Shown: positions 17,646-25,869 of the stretch, in pieces
Layout of the letters: each line of letters begins with the position of its first letter
Position numbering within the stretch: position 1 is the first letter of the stretch
Source of the DNA: Pedobacter foliorum
Lineage (GTDB): Bacteria > Bacteroidota > Bacteroidia > Sphingobacteriales > Sphingobacteriaceae
DNA length: 52,159 nucleotides
Assembly: GCF_013266735.1 (NCBI RefSeq)
Contig: NZ_JABSNU010000023.1
Location: 1-52,159, forward strand
Direction: 5' to 3'
Made by a program: the position numbers and the translations under genes
The notes under the pieces: generated by a model
Databases searched by the model: none
Seen by the model: the letters and a program-made list of their open reading frames with translations, nothing else
What the model was told of the DNA's origin: nothing

Positions 17646-18149
17646 ATGGAAGAGTTAAAAGAGAAATTATTCGGATTAGAAGAAAAAACGTCAAGATTAG
17701 AGCAATCAATGTTTAAACTCGAAACAACGATGTCTAAGCTAGAAACCACCGTGTTTAAACTCGAAATCACGGTACTCAAACTAGAAGAATCGATAGCCAG
17801 CCTCATAGAACTTGCCAATGGCACCCATGCAACGATAAGAGGGATAATTACAACAGTTGACGAAAACTTTGCTAAAATAGATGAAAGGTTCAATAAAATG
17901 GAAGGAAGGTTCAATACAATGGAAGGAAGATTAGGCAACATCGAAAAGGAACTAAATATCCTCACAAAAGATACATCAACCAGCTTCTGGCATGTAAGCA
18001 CCAAACTGGATAGCATCTCAGAAGATACATCAACTACCTTCGGGCATTTAAGCACCAAACTGGACAGCATCTCAGAAGAAATCGCCAAGATTAGCATCGC
18101 AACCCGATACGAAGAGGAGTTTCAAAATCTAAGAATGGTTACAAAATAA
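17646..18149 (+). CDS. coiled-coil protein with heptad and 18-residue repeats
   Basis: A 167-residue hydrophilic protein predicted to be almost entirely coiled coil. Residues about 10-55 are a regular 7-residue repeat built on KLE (SKLETTV, FKLEITV, LKLEESI). Later there is a tandem NKMEGRF/NTMEGRL pair, then an 18-residue unit (TSTSFWHVSTKLDSISED) repeated once as TSTTFGHLSTKLDSISEE. There is no signal peptide or membrane segment. The ATG at 17646 is preferred over a TTG seven codons upstream. Such repeats suggest growth by internal DNA duplication. No named family was recognised. The opposite strand is also open, a side effect of the repeats. Confidence 0.7.
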   Translation: MEELKEKLFGLEEKTSRLEQSMFKLETTMSKLETTVFKLEITVLKLEESIASLIELANGTHATIRGIITTVDENFAKIDERFNKMEGRFNTMEGRLGNIEKELNILTKDTSTSFWHVSTKLDSISEDTSTTFGHLSTKLDSISEEIAKISIATRYEEEFQNLRMVTK

Positions 18150-18375
18150 GTAAGGGATCTTTGAATAAGGATTGTTGGGGTATTGTATGGGGATTGCGTC
18201 AGTATCAACTAGGCTACCCCTTCGCTTCTCCTACGTTTCCCCTACAATGCGCATTCGTTCTGAAACGAAGTTGTAGTGTAATTGGTTCGGATTTCATTCG
18301 AGTTTGATACTCACACAATAGTGACACATAGTGAAAGCACTAAGTCGCCTAGGGTAGTTTTTAAACCTCTACTAT
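18150..18375. other. intergenic region before the thiamine operon
   Basis: No gene was seen. About 18180-18235 contains imperfectly complementary segments (ATTGTATGGGG and CCCCTACAAT) around CTTCGCTTCTCC, a string that recurs in complement near 927-938. At 18246-18262 TTCGTT pairs with AACGAA in a small hairpin. This looks like a degraded intergenic palindromic repeat. Confidence 0.4.
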
Positions 18376-18404
18376 TTGTTTTTCCAAAAAATAACATAGC
18401 TTTA
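18376..18404 (+). promoter_or_regulatory. candidate promoter of the thiamine operon
   Basis: TTG (18376-18378), an 18-bp spacer and TAGCTTTA (18397-18404, one base off TAnnTTTG) place the transcription start at about 18411, exactly at the 5' edge of the TPP riboswitch. The position is persuasive even though the -7 box is imperfect. Confidence 0.55.
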
Positions 18405-18410
18405 CAAAAA

Positions 18411-18480
18411 ACTTTAGGGGTGCCTTGCGCTGAGATATACCCTTTGAACCTGATGCAGTTAGTACTGCCGAAGGGAAAAG
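18411..18480 (+). promoter_or_regulatory. TPP riboswitch (thi box)
   Basis: The thiamine pyrophosphate aptamer is recognised by its conserved core: GGGGTGC at 18417, CTGAGA at 18430, ACCCTTTGAACCTGAT at about 18439, then CAGTTAGTACTG and GAAGGGAA closing the structure. It lies 73 nt upstream of thiS and should shut down the whole thi operon when TPP is abundant. Downstream, ATTGC/GCAAT and ACTAT/ATAGT pairs followed by TTTTT (about 18495-18538) could form the expression platform, but which alternative structure works is not clear from reading alone. Confidence 0.95.
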
Positions 18481-18552
18481 TAGAAGCAAATCTATTGCTA
18501 TCTTTTCGTCCCACTATGGGCAATCTCTATAGTTTTTCCAATTTATTTAAAG

Positions 18553-18753
18553 ATGGAAATAACTGTAAATCAACAAAATTACGAGTTTAACAACCCTTGT
18601 TCTGTAGAACAAATGCTGTCTGTTATTAACGTTCAGGCTAAAGGAATCGCTGTAGCCATTAATCAAACCATCATTTCTAAATCTGCCTGGGCCGAGCACG
18701 AGTTAAAACATGGCGACCAGGTAATTCTCATTAAAGCCACTCAGGGCGGTTAA
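18553..18753 (+). CDS. thiS: sulfur carrier protein ThiS
   Basis: A 66-residue ubiquitin-fold carrier. Its C-terminal Gly-Gly (ATQGG) is adenylated and loaded with sulfur as a thiocarboxylate for thiazole synthesis. The fold features are visible: MEITVNQQNYEF, SVEQML, GIAVAINQTIISKSAW, and HGDQVILIKATQGG. First gene after the TPP riboswitch; thiC follows 49 bp later. Partners encoded downstream are ThiF (activation) and ThiG (thiazole synthase). Confidence 0.95.
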   Translation: MEITVNQQNYEFNNPCSVEQMLSVINVQAKGIAVAINQTIISKSAWAEHELKHGDQVILIKATQGG

Positions 18754-18802
18754 TGACCCAATCTAGTATTAAATCAATCCTTCATTATAAATTAAAGCAT
18801 TT

Positions 18803-20686
18803 ATGAAAAGTGAAAAAACGCCAACCGAAGAAGTGATCAGTCGCAGCCCCTTCCCTGCCTCACGCAAGATTTTTGTAAAAGGACAATTGCACGATATTGA
18901 AGTTGCAATGCGGGAGATTACTTTGAGCGATACCAAGATTCACAATGGCTTCGGCTTAACAGAACCAAACCCTCCGGTAACAATTTACGATACCAGCGGC
19001 CCTTATACCGACCCTAACGCACATATTGATGTAAGGGAAGGTTTACCAAGACTAAGAGAAAAATGGATAACCGGCAGACTGGATGTAGATCAATTGGATC
19101 ATATTTCTTCTGATTATGGTCAGCAACGTTTGGCCGATAGCAAATTGGATTCGTTGCGTTTTGCTTATATAAATAAACCTTACAAGGCAAAAAAAGGCGC
19201 TAATGTTTCCCAAATGCACTATGCGAAGAAAGGCATCATTACTGCCGAAATGGAATACATTGCCATTAGAGAGAACCAAAGAATAGACCTTTTAAATGAG
19301 CAATTGGGCGCTCAATATGATGTAATGAGCCACCAACACAAAGGCCATAGCTTTGGAGCAAACACACCTAAAGGCTACATTACACCAGAGTTTGTACGCG
19401 CTGAAGTAGCTTCGGGCAGAGCTGTAATTCCTTGCAACATTAACCACCCAGAGTTAGAACCAATGATTATTGGTCGTAATTTCCTGGTTAAAATCAATGC
19501 CAACATCGGTAATTCGGCTGTAACCTCTTCCATTGAAGAAGAAGTTGAAAAAGCGGTATGGGCTTGCAGATGGGGTGCGGATACGATAATGGACTTATCG
19601 ACCGGCAAAAACATTCACGAAACCCGCGAATGGATTATCCGTAATTCACCAGTTCCAATTGGGACAGTTCCAATCTATCAGGCATTAGAAAAAGTGAATG
19701 GAAAAGCCGAAGATTTGACTTGGGAGATCTTTAGAGATACTTTAATTGAACAGGCAGAACAAGGTGTAGATTACTTCACTATACATGCAGGTGTGTTGTT
19801 GCGCTATATCCCGCTTACTGCAAAAAGAGTAACCGGAATTGTATCAAGAGGTGGATCAATTATGGCAAAATGGTGCCTTGCACATCACAAGGAAAGCTTC
19901 TTGTATACTCATTTTGAGGAGATCTGCGAGATCATGAAAGCTTATGACGTTGCCTTCTCTTTGGGCGATGGTTTAAGACCGGGCTGTATTGCCGATGCTA
20001 ACGATGAAGCCCAGTTTGCTGAATTGGAAACGCTTGGCGAATTAACCAAAATTGCATGGAAGCATGATATACAGACTATCATTGAAGGTCCTGGTCACGT
20101 ACCAATGCACCTGATTAAAGAAAACATGGAGAAACAGTTGGAACATTGTTCTGAAGCTCCTTTCTACACTTTAGGTCCATTGACTACTGATATTGCTCCG
20201 GGTTATGATCACATCACTTCAGCCATTGGCGCTGCAATGATAGGTTGGTTTGGAACTGCAATGTTATGCTATGTTACGCCAAAAGAACACCTTGGCTTAC
20301 CTAACAAAAAAGACGTTAAGGATGGTGTAATTACCTATAAAATTGCTGCTCATGCTGCCGATTTAGCGAAAGGTCACCCAGGTGCACAATACAGAGATAA
20401 TGCTTTAAGTAAGGCCAGATTTGAATTTAGATGGGAAGATCAGTTTAATCTTTCGCTTGATCCGGATACTGCAAAGGAATTTCATGATGAAACCTTACCT
20501 GCCGATGGTGCTAAGATCGCTCACTTTTGCTCTATGTGTGGACCAAACTTCTGCTCGATGAAAATTACGCAGGATGTTAGGGAATATGCCGCAAAACAAG
20601 GCGTTGATGAACAAGATGCACTGACCAAAGGAATGGAAGAAAAATCTAAAGAATTTACTGAAAAAGGCAGCGAAATCTATTTGTAG
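18803..20686 (+). CDS. thiC: phosphomethylpyrimidine synthase ThiC
   Basis: A radical SAM enzyme that rearranges aminoimidazole ribotide into hydroxymethylpyrimidine phosphate. The 627-residue product has the ThiC core (NFLVKINANIGNSAV, MDLSTGKNIHETREWIIRNSPVPIGTVP in part, EGPGHVPMHLI). The C-terminal iron-sulfur motif C-x2-C-x4-C uses C576, C579 and C584, which is specific to ThiC. Full length, including the bacterial N-terminal domain. Its stop abuts the next start directly. Confidence 0.97.
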   Translation: MKSEKTPTEEVISRSPFPASRKIFVKGQLHDIEVAMREITLSDTKIHNGFGLTEPNPPVTIYDTSGPYTDPNAHIDVREGLPRLREKWITGRLDVDQLDHISSDYGQQRLADSKLDSLRFAYINKPYKAKKGANVSQMHYAKKGIITAEMEYIAIRENQRIDLLNEQLGAQYDVMSHQHKGHSFGANTPKGYITPEFVRAEVASGRAVIPCNINHPELEPMIIGRNFLVKINANIGNSAVTSSIEEEVEKAVWACRWGADTIMDLSTGKNIHETREWIIRNSPVPIGTVPIYQALEKVNGKAEDLTWEIFRDTLIEQAEQGVDYFTIHAGVLLRYIPLTAKRVTGIVSRGGSIMAKWCLAHHKESFLYTHFEEICEIMKAYDVAFSLGDGLRPGCIADANDEAQFAELETLGELTKIAWKHDIQTIIEGPGHVPMHLIKENMEKQLEHCSEAPFYTLGPLTTDIAPGYDHITSAIGAAMIGWFGTAMLCYVTPKEHLGLPNKKDVKDGVITYKIAAHAADLAKGHPGAQYRDNALSKARFEFRWEDQFNLSLDPDTAKEFHDETLPADGAKIAHFCSMCGPNFCSMKITQDVREYAAKQGVDEQDALTKGMEEKSKEFTEKGSEIYL

Positions 20687-21277
20687 ATGAATGTAATTGT
20701 AATTTCTAACCCTTCTGCCCTTAGTAATGAAGCTAAGATAATTAATATGTTGTTTGAAAATGGATTAGATGTATTTCATTTAAGAAAAAATTCAGGTACT
20801 AGATCGTATTGCAAGCAGTTGATTTCCGAAATTGATGAGGTATATCACAACAGGATCGCCTTGCATCAGTTTCACGGCCTTACAGCCGATTTCGGGATTA
20901 ACCGATTACATTACAAAGAGCAGCAGAGAAAGCAATTACAGGAGGCTAAAACAGGGCTTAATTTTAAAGACACGGTGTTGAGCACTTCCATCCATCAACT
21001 TGAGGACGTCAATGATTTGAAAGGATTTGATTATGCTTTTTTTGGACCGGTATTTAACAGCATATCCAAACCGGGGTATGCTGGTGTACTTGGTGCCGAT
21101 TTTAGGTTACCGCAGCGATTAAGCAGCACAAAGTTGATAGCACTTGGTGGAATCAATGCCTCTAACTTTGATGAAGTTAGTTTAATGGGATTTGACGGGC
21201 TTGCACTATTGGGTTTTATCTGGAATGACCTTTCGAAAGCTGTAAGTAATTTTAAAAGTATAATGGAAAGATGTTAG
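20687..21277 (+). CDS. ThiE/TenI-like paralogue (thiamine phosphate synthase family)
   Basis: A 196-residue TIM-barrel protein related to ThiE and TenI. It has VFHLRKN, LHQFHGLTADFGINRLHYK, STSIHQLEDV, YAFFGPVFNSISKPGYAG and ALGGINASNFDEV, which follow the ThiE fold in order. It is shorter and more divergent than the true ThiE encoded at 22014. In this family such companions often act as thiazole tautomerase (TenI), turning the ThiG product into the form ThiE uses. That role is inferred. It starts immediately after thiC and overlaps thiD by 7 bp. Confidence 0.8.
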   Translation: MNVIVISNPSALSNEAKIINMLFENGLDVFHLRKNSGTRSYCKQLISEIDEVYHNRIALHQFHGLTADFGINRLHYKEQQRKQLQEAKTGLNFKDTVLSTSIHQLEDVNDLKGFDYAFFGPVFNSISKPGYAGVLGADFRLPQRLSSTKLIALGGINASNFDEVSLMGFDGLALLGFIWNDLSKAVSNFKSIMERC

Positions 21278-22017
21278 CAAACAGACCATACGCAATTAGT
21301 ATTGCTGGATTTGACCCTAGTGCCGGCGCTGGTGTTTTGGCTGATGTAAAGTGTTTTGAGCAGCATCAGGTTTATGGTTTCGGTATCTGCAGTGCGTTAA
21401 CCGTACAAACAGATAGTGAATTTTTACAGAACGACTGGTTAGATTCGATTCAAATCATTGCACAACTTGAACCTTTAATGACCAGGTTTAAAGTAGTAGC
21501 TTGTAAAATAGGGCTAATCAAAGATGTTTCTGTTTTACATGAGGTGATTGTTTTTTTAAAATCAAAAACACCTGATTTAAAGATCATTATTGACCCTATA
21601 TTAAAGTCTAGCTCAGGGTATGAGTTTCACGATTGGGCAAATGGAATACGGGCATTAGCACCTGTGCTTAAACAAATAGACCTGATTACTCCGAACTACA
21701 ATGAAATGCTGAGTTTAGGAGGCCAAATAGAGTCGATAAGCTTTTGGGCGCAGTATTGTGCTGTTTTGTTAAAGGGAGGCCATAGCCCAGCTTTAAGGGG
21801 CACTGATTATTTGTATGAGAGCGGTAACATCCATGAATTTAGTCCTGGGGTTGCTGATGTTCATCAAAAACACGGCTCTGGGTGTGTTTTATCCGCAGCT
21901 ATTACAGCAAATGTGGCATTGGGTTATTCCTTAAAACAGGCTTGCAGCAATGCTAAACTATACATCGAAAAATTCTTAAACAGTAACAACACCCTACTTG
22001 GGTACCACTCATTATGA
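21271..22017 (+). CDS. thiD: hydroxymethylpyrimidine/phosphomethylpyrimidine kinase
   Basis: A 248-residue ribokinase-fold enzyme that phosphorylates HMP and HMP-P to HMP-PP. Signatures are ISIAGFDPSAGAGVLADVKCFEQHQVYGFGICSALTVQ in order, CKIGLIKD, IDPILKSSSGYEF, DLITPNYNEM, and the anion-hole/catalytic region KHGSGCVLSAAITANVALGYSL. It overlaps the preceding gene by 7 bp and thiE by 4 bp (ATGA), which indicates translational coupling. Slightly shorter than many ThiD proteins (about 260) but complete. Confidence 0.94.
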   Translation: MLANRPYAISIAGFDPSAGAGVLADVKCFEQHQVYGFGICSALTVQTDSEFLQNDWLDSIQIIAQLEPLMTRFKVVACKIGLIKDVSVLHEVIVFLKSKTPDLKIIIDPILKSSSGYEFHDWANGIRALAPVLKQIDLITPNYNEMLSLGGQIESISFWAQYCAVLLKGGHSPALRGTDYLYESGNIHEFSPGVADVHQKHGSGCVLSAAITANVALGYSLKQACSNAKLYIEKFLNSNNTLLGYHSL

Positions 22018-22649
22018 TTGATAAACTACATTATATATCGCAGGAAACTGACAACATCAGTCACCTTGATGCCATTGAAAAAACACTTATTGCAGGCGCT
22101 AAATGGATACAACTGAGGGTTAAAAATAAGCCTGAAGAGGCGATTCTTGAACTGGCTATTAAAGCTAATAAGCTTTGTAGAACTTATGGAGCGAGACTGA
22201 TTGTAAATGATCATCCACTAATTGCGCTAAAAGCTGAAGCTTATGGCTTGCATTTGGGGTTAACTGATATGCCAATTGCCGAAGCAAGAAGCATTGTTGG
22301 TGAGCAAATGATTATCGGCGGTACGGCTAACACCTTTGATCATGTTAAACAAAGGGTGGCTGAAGGTGCTGATTATATTGGATTAGGCCCTTATCGCTTT
22401 ACCAATACCAAACAGAATTTAAGTCCTATAATCGGTTTAGAGGGCTATGAAGCAATTATGGAACAGGTTTCTATATCGGGCATCACCACTCCTATTATTG
22501 CAATTGGAGGTATTGAATTGGCAGATATTCCTTTGATTATAACTACCGGGGTGCATGGTGTAGCAGTTTCAGGGGCATTAACCAATCAGAATGACACAGC
22601 AGCCATCATAAATAGAATTTATGAAAATTTATTAGCTCCGTCATCCTGA
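22014..22649 (+). CDS. thiE: thiamine phosphate synthase
   Basis: A 211-residue TIM-barrel enzyme that joins HMP-PP and the thiazole phosphate to give thiamine phosphate. It has the classical motifs KWIQLRVKNK, LIVNDHPLIALKAEAYGLHLG, GGTANTFDHVKQ, ADYIGLGPYRFTNTKQN and IIAIGGIELADIP. The start overlaps thiD by 4 bp. The 3' end is unusual: the last residues (PSS) and the TGA stop come from a copy of the dispersed TCATCCTGA repeat, which continues into the following intergenic region. Confidence 0.93.
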   Translation: MIDKLHYISQETDNISHLDAIEKTLIAGAKWIQLRVKNKPEEAILELAIKANKLCRTYGARLIVNDHPLIALKAEAYGLHLGLTDMPIAEARSIVGEQMIIGGTANTFDHVKQRVAEGADYIGLGPYRFTNTKQNLSPIIGLEGYEAIMEQVSISGITTPIIAIGGIELADIPLIITTGVHGVAVSGALTNQNDTAAIINRIYENLLAPSS

Positions 22650-22672
22650 GTGTATCGTCGTCATGAATCGGT

Positions 22673-22755
22673 CGTCATCCTGAATTTATTTCAGCCCCCC
22701 TCAAGAGAAAGGCTCCCTTGCAGGTGAGAGGTCCTGAAATAAATGCAGGATGACG
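22673..22755. repeat. dispersed palindromic repeat, 22-bp arms
   Basis: The arms 22673-22694 and 22734-22755 are complementary with one mismatch and flank a 39-bp centre. Single TCATCCTGA-type units also lie just outside (22641-22649, and GGATGACGA at 22769-22777). The same arm occurs at 27185, 42275 and 52038. It lies between thiE and thiG and could form a large hairpin in the thi mRNA, possibly lowering expression of the distal genes or stabilising the upstream part. Confidence 0.85.
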
Positions 22756-22842
22756 GAGAAGCGAAGCAGGATGACGAACTAAAAACAACACTGAATACCA
22801 ACAACATAAACAAATTATTATGTTAAAAATAGCAAAATCAAA

Positions 22843-23607
22843 ATGTTAAAAATAGCAGATAAAATATTTAAATCCCGCCTATTTACAGGAACCGGCAAGT
22901 TCAGCTCGGCTACTGAAATGGAAAGAGCATTGCTTGCTTCGGAATCGGAACTGGTAACTGTTGCACTAAAAAGGGTCGATTTGAAAGACAATGATGATGA
23001 TATTTTAATTCACTTAAACCATCCTCATATTAACCTTTTACCGAATACTTCCGGTGTTCGCAATGCAAAAGATGCTGTTTTTGCGGCTCAAATGGCAAGA
23101 GAATCTTTAGAAACCAATTGGATTAAGCTTGAAATTCATCCAGACCCTAAATACCTTATGCCCGACCCAATTGAAACACTAAAGGCTACAGAAGAACTGG
23201 CAAAATTAGGTTTCATTGTACTTCCGTACATACATGCAGATCCGGTTTTGTGCAAACGATTGGAAGATGCAGGTACATCGGCAGTAATGCCATTGGGCTC
23301 TCCTATTGGCAGTAATAAAGGTTTAAAAACAATAGACTTTTTAGAAATTATTATTAGTCAGAGTAATGTACCAGTAATTATTGATGCCGGAATTGGCGCA
23401 CCTTCTGATGCAGCTAAGGCTATGGAAATTGGTGCTGATGCTGTTTTAGTAAACACAGCCATCGCAGTATCTCAAAATCCTGAGCTAATGGCCAGAGCTT
23501 TTAAAATAGCCGTTGAGGCAGGCAGAATGGCTTTTGAAGCCAAGCTTGGTTCTGTTAATTTACATGCTGTAGCAAGCAGCCCATTAACCTCATTCTTAGA
23601 TGACTAA
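22843..23607 (+). CDS. thiG: thiazole synthase ThiG
   Basis: A 254-residue TIM-barrel enzyme that builds the thiazole phosphate from DXP, the ThiS thiocarboxylate and dehydroglycine. Typical features are FKSRLFTGTGKFSS, the Schiff-base Lys within VTVALKRVD, LPNTSGVRNAKDAV, WIKLEIHPDPKYLMPD, VMPLGSPIGSNKGL and VIIDAGIGAPSDAAKAMEIG. The ATG at 22843 is preferred. The last 8 bases overlap thiH. It lies 193 bp after thiE, the only long gap in the operon, and that gap is occupied by the palindromic repeat. Confidence 0.96.
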   Translation: MLKIADKIFKSRLFTGTGKFSSATEMERALLASESELVTVALKRVDLKDNDDDILIHLNHPHINLLPNTSGVRNAKDAVFAAQMARESLETNWIKLEIHPDPKYLMPDPIETLKATEELAKLGFIVLPYIHADPVLCKRLEDAGTSAVMPLGSPIGSNKGLKTIDFLEIIISQSNVPVIIDAGIGAPSDAAKAMEIGADAVLVNTAIAVSQNPELMARAFKIAVEAGRMAFEAKLGSVNLHAVASSPLTSFLDD

Positions 23608-24718
23608 ATTCACAGACCTCTTTGAATCCTGCAGCTGGGATGAGACCAGTAAAAGCATTTACGCTAAAACCAGCGCAGATGTGGAGCGCGCTTTAAATTC
23701 ACCTCAAAGAACATTGGAAGATTTTAAAGCACTCATTTCTCCCGCAGCGGCTCCTTACCTGGAACAAATGGCACAGCTTAGTCAGCAGCTAACCCTTAAG
23801 CGCTTCGGCAAGGCCATTCAGATGTATGTGCCGCTATATCTTTCTAATGAATGCAATAACATTTGCACTTATTGCGGGTTTAGTTACGACAATAAGGTTA
23901 GGAGGAAAACGCTTACTCCAATGGAGATTATGCAGGAAGTAGCCGTGATTAAAGACATGGGATACGATCATGTTTTACTGGTTACTGGCGAGGCCAATCA
24001 AACGGTCCATACCGAATACTTTAAAAAGGTATTGGAACTTATCAAGCCTCATTTCTCTCATATATCAATGGAAGTTCAGCCATTGGATACTGAAGATTAT
24101 AAAGAACTTACTCCTTATGGACTAAATACAGTTCTTGTATATCAGGAAACTTACCATCAGGAAGACTATAAAAAACATCATCCAAAGGGAAAAAAGTCTA
24201 ATTTTCAGTATAGATTAGAAACTCCCGATAGATTGGGTGAGGCCGGAATCCATAAGATGGGATTGGGTGTACTGATAGGTCTGGAGGATTGGCGAACTGA
24301 TTCCTTCTTTACCGCAATGCACCTAAACTACCTCGAAAAGAGATACTGGCAGAGTAAATATAGCATCTCATTTCCGCGCTTACGCCCATTTAGCGGAGGT
24401 TTGGAACCTAAAGTTGTGATGAACGACAAAGAGCTTGTTCAACTGATCTGTGCATACCGATTGTTTAACGAAGAGGTAGAATTATCAATTTCTACACGAG
24501 AATCCATCGTTTTTAGAAATAATATAGTGAAATTAGGGATCACATCTATAAGTGCAGGTTCTAAAACTAACCCTGGTGGGTACGCAGTTGAACCGCAATC
24601 GTTAGAACAGTTTGAGATTTCTGATGAACGCAACGCGAAAGAAATAGCTCAAATGATCAGCTCTCAAGGTTATGAACCTGTATGGAAAGACTGGGATGTT
24701 AGCTTAACTAAAAACTAA
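23600..24718 (+). CDS. thiH: 2-iminoacetate synthase ThiH
   Basis: A 372-residue radical SAM enzyme that splits tyrosine to give dehydroglycine (2-iminoacetate) for thiazole formation. The cluster motif C-x3-C-x2-C is at C85, C89 and C92 (CNNICTYCGF). The ThiH-type region VLLVTGEANQTVHTEYFKKV and GLGVLIGLEDWRTDSFF are also present. It overlaps thiG by 8 bp, so the two are probably translationally coupled. ThiH rather than ThiO indicates an oxygen-independent route suited to low oxygen. Confidence 0.95.
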   Translation: MTKFTDLFESCSWDETSKSIYAKTSADVERALNSPQRTLEDFKALISPAAAPYLEQMAQLSQQLTLKRFGKAIQMYVPLYLSNECNNICTYCGFSYDNKVRRKTLTPMEIMQEVAVIKDMGYDHVLLVTGEANQTVHTEYFKKVLELIKPHFSHISMEVQPLDTEDYKELTPYGLNTVLVYQETYHQEDYKKHHPKGKKSNFQYRLETPDRLGEAGIHKMGLGVLIGLEDWRTDSFFTAMHLNYLEKRYWQSKYSISFPRLRPFSGGLEPKVVMNDKELVQLICAYRLFNEEVELSISTRESIVFRNNIVKLGITSISAGSKTNPGGYAVEPQSLEQFEISDERNAKEIAQMISSQGYEPVWKDWDVSLTKN

Positions 24719-24725
24719 ATTGACA

Positions 24726-25763
24726 ATGGATAGCGCTGAACTAAAGAGATATAACAGACAAATACTACTACCCGAACTGGGTGTAGAAGGTCAGCAAAAG
24801 CTAAAAGCGGCTAAAGTACTGATTATTGGAGCTGGTGGTTTAGGTTCTCCGGTGCTACTTTATCTTGCCGCAGCCGGAATAGGAAAAATTGGTGTTGTTG
24901 ATCATGATACGGTTGATGAGAGCAACTTACACAGGCAAATACTGTTTAACAGTACTGATGTAGGCAACAGTAAAGCTGATACCGCAGTAAGTAAGTTGCA
25001 ATTGCTTAATCCGCATGTTAGTTTCGTTTCCTATCCTTTTAAAATTGACACAACCAACGCAAATTCATTAGTTCAAGAGTATGATTTAGTTGTAGATGGC
25101 TCAGACAACTTCCCTACCCGTTATCTGGTTAATGACACCTGCGTTGCCTTGAACAAACCATTGGTATTTGGTTCTATATTTAGATTTGAAGGTCAGGTCT
25201 CTGTGTTTAATTATAATGGCGGTGGAGATTATAGGTCGTTATTTCCTGAACCACCCCCTACCGATGAGGTTCCAAATTGTGATGAGGGTGGAGTAATTGG
25301 AACTTTGCCTGGTATTATTGGTAGCTACATGGCTAATGAAACCATTAAATTGATTTGTGGGTTTGGCGAATTGCTATCTGGTAAATTACTTATTACTAAT
25401 GCACTGGATAACTCGTCCTTAATTCTTAATCTAGGTAAAAATGAGAAGCCAATTAAAACAGAGTATCAATCCGTTTCGGATAAAAACTATAATAATGGCT
25501 ATGAAGAAATAACACCGGAGGCATTTGAGGAATTAAAAGAATCTTTGTTTTTAATCGATGTGAGAGAGGATTTTGAATATGAGGAATACAATATAGGTGG
25601 ATCTAATTTCCCATTATACGAACTCAACGATCATCTTCACACCATCCCTACTGATAAGAAAATTGTGCTTTGCTGTACAAGTGGTTTAAGAAGCAGGATA
25701 GCTTATAACTTGCTAAAAGAAAAAACAGATGCTCAGATGTATATCCTAAGCCTCAACAAATAA
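24726..25763 (+). CDS. thiF: ThiF/MoeB-type adenylyltransferase with C-terminal rhodanese domain
   Basis: A 345-residue fusion. The N-terminal E1-like domain (about 1-240) has RYNRQILLPELGVEGQQKL, the nucleotide loop GAGGLGSPVLLYLAAAGIG, DESNLHRQILF and a late PNCDEGGVIGTLPGIIG. The C-terminal rhodanese domain (about 260-345) has FLIDVREDFEYEEYNI and the active loop CTSGLRS. It would adenylate the ThiS C terminus and transfer sulfur to it. The fusion resembles MoeB/MOCS3-type proteins, so a shared role in molybdopterin sulfur transfer is possible. The ATG at 24726 is preferred over a TTG two codons upstream. Confidence 0.92.
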   Translation: MDSAELKRYNRQILLPELGVEGQQKLKAAKVLIIGAGGLGSPVLLYLAAAGIGKIGVVDHDTVDESNLHRQILFNSTDVGNSKADTAVSKLQLLNPHVSFVSYPFKIDTTNANSLVQEYDLVVDGSDNFPTRYLVNDTCVALNKPLVFGSIFRFEGQVSVFNYNGGGDYRSLFPEPPPTDEVPNCDEGGVIGTLPGIIGSYMANETIKLICGFGELLSGKLLITNALDNSSLILNLGKNEKPIKTEYQSVSDKNYNNGYEEITPEAFEELKESLFLIDVREDFEYEEYNIGGSNFPLYELNDHLHTIPTDKKIVLCCTSGLRSRIAYNLLKEKTDAQMYILSLNK

Positions 25764-25789
25764 GTTAAAATTTCTTTCAATATTTTAAC
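25764..25789 (+). terminator. AT-rich hairpin directly after thiF
   Basis: GTTAAAAT (25764-25771) and ATTTTAAC (25782-25789) are perfectly complementary and begin right after the thiF stop. No long T-run follows, so termination here is uncertain. A 12-bp palindrome, TGTAGATCTACA, lies at 25822-25833 before the next gene. Confidence 0.35.
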
Positions 25790-25869
25790 CACTATATATT
25801 CTTTTCTACATAGACTTGCAGTGTAGATCTACAATCTTAAATAAATCATAAAAAACCTCAAAAATTTAA

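Noticed and set aside
17558..18097. Minus-strand open frame of 179 codons opposite the coiled-coil gene
   Set aside because: It reads as a Ser/Leu/Val low-complexity string, a by-product of the 7- and 18-residue repeats on the plus strand. The plus-strand product is a regular coiled coil with a good start, so that strand was chosen.
18240..18310. GGTTCGGATTTC, considered as a T-loop of a tRNA
   Set aside because: No acceptor, D or anticodon stem could be built around it.
20687..21277. Calling this gene the main thiE
   Set aside because: The gene at 22014 keeps the canonical ThiE motifs more fully, so this one is treated as a paralogue.
22639..22777. Repeated TCATCCTGA units, considered as a CRISPR array
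   Set aside because: The units are in inverted rather than direct orientation, spacing is irregular, and no cas genes are present.
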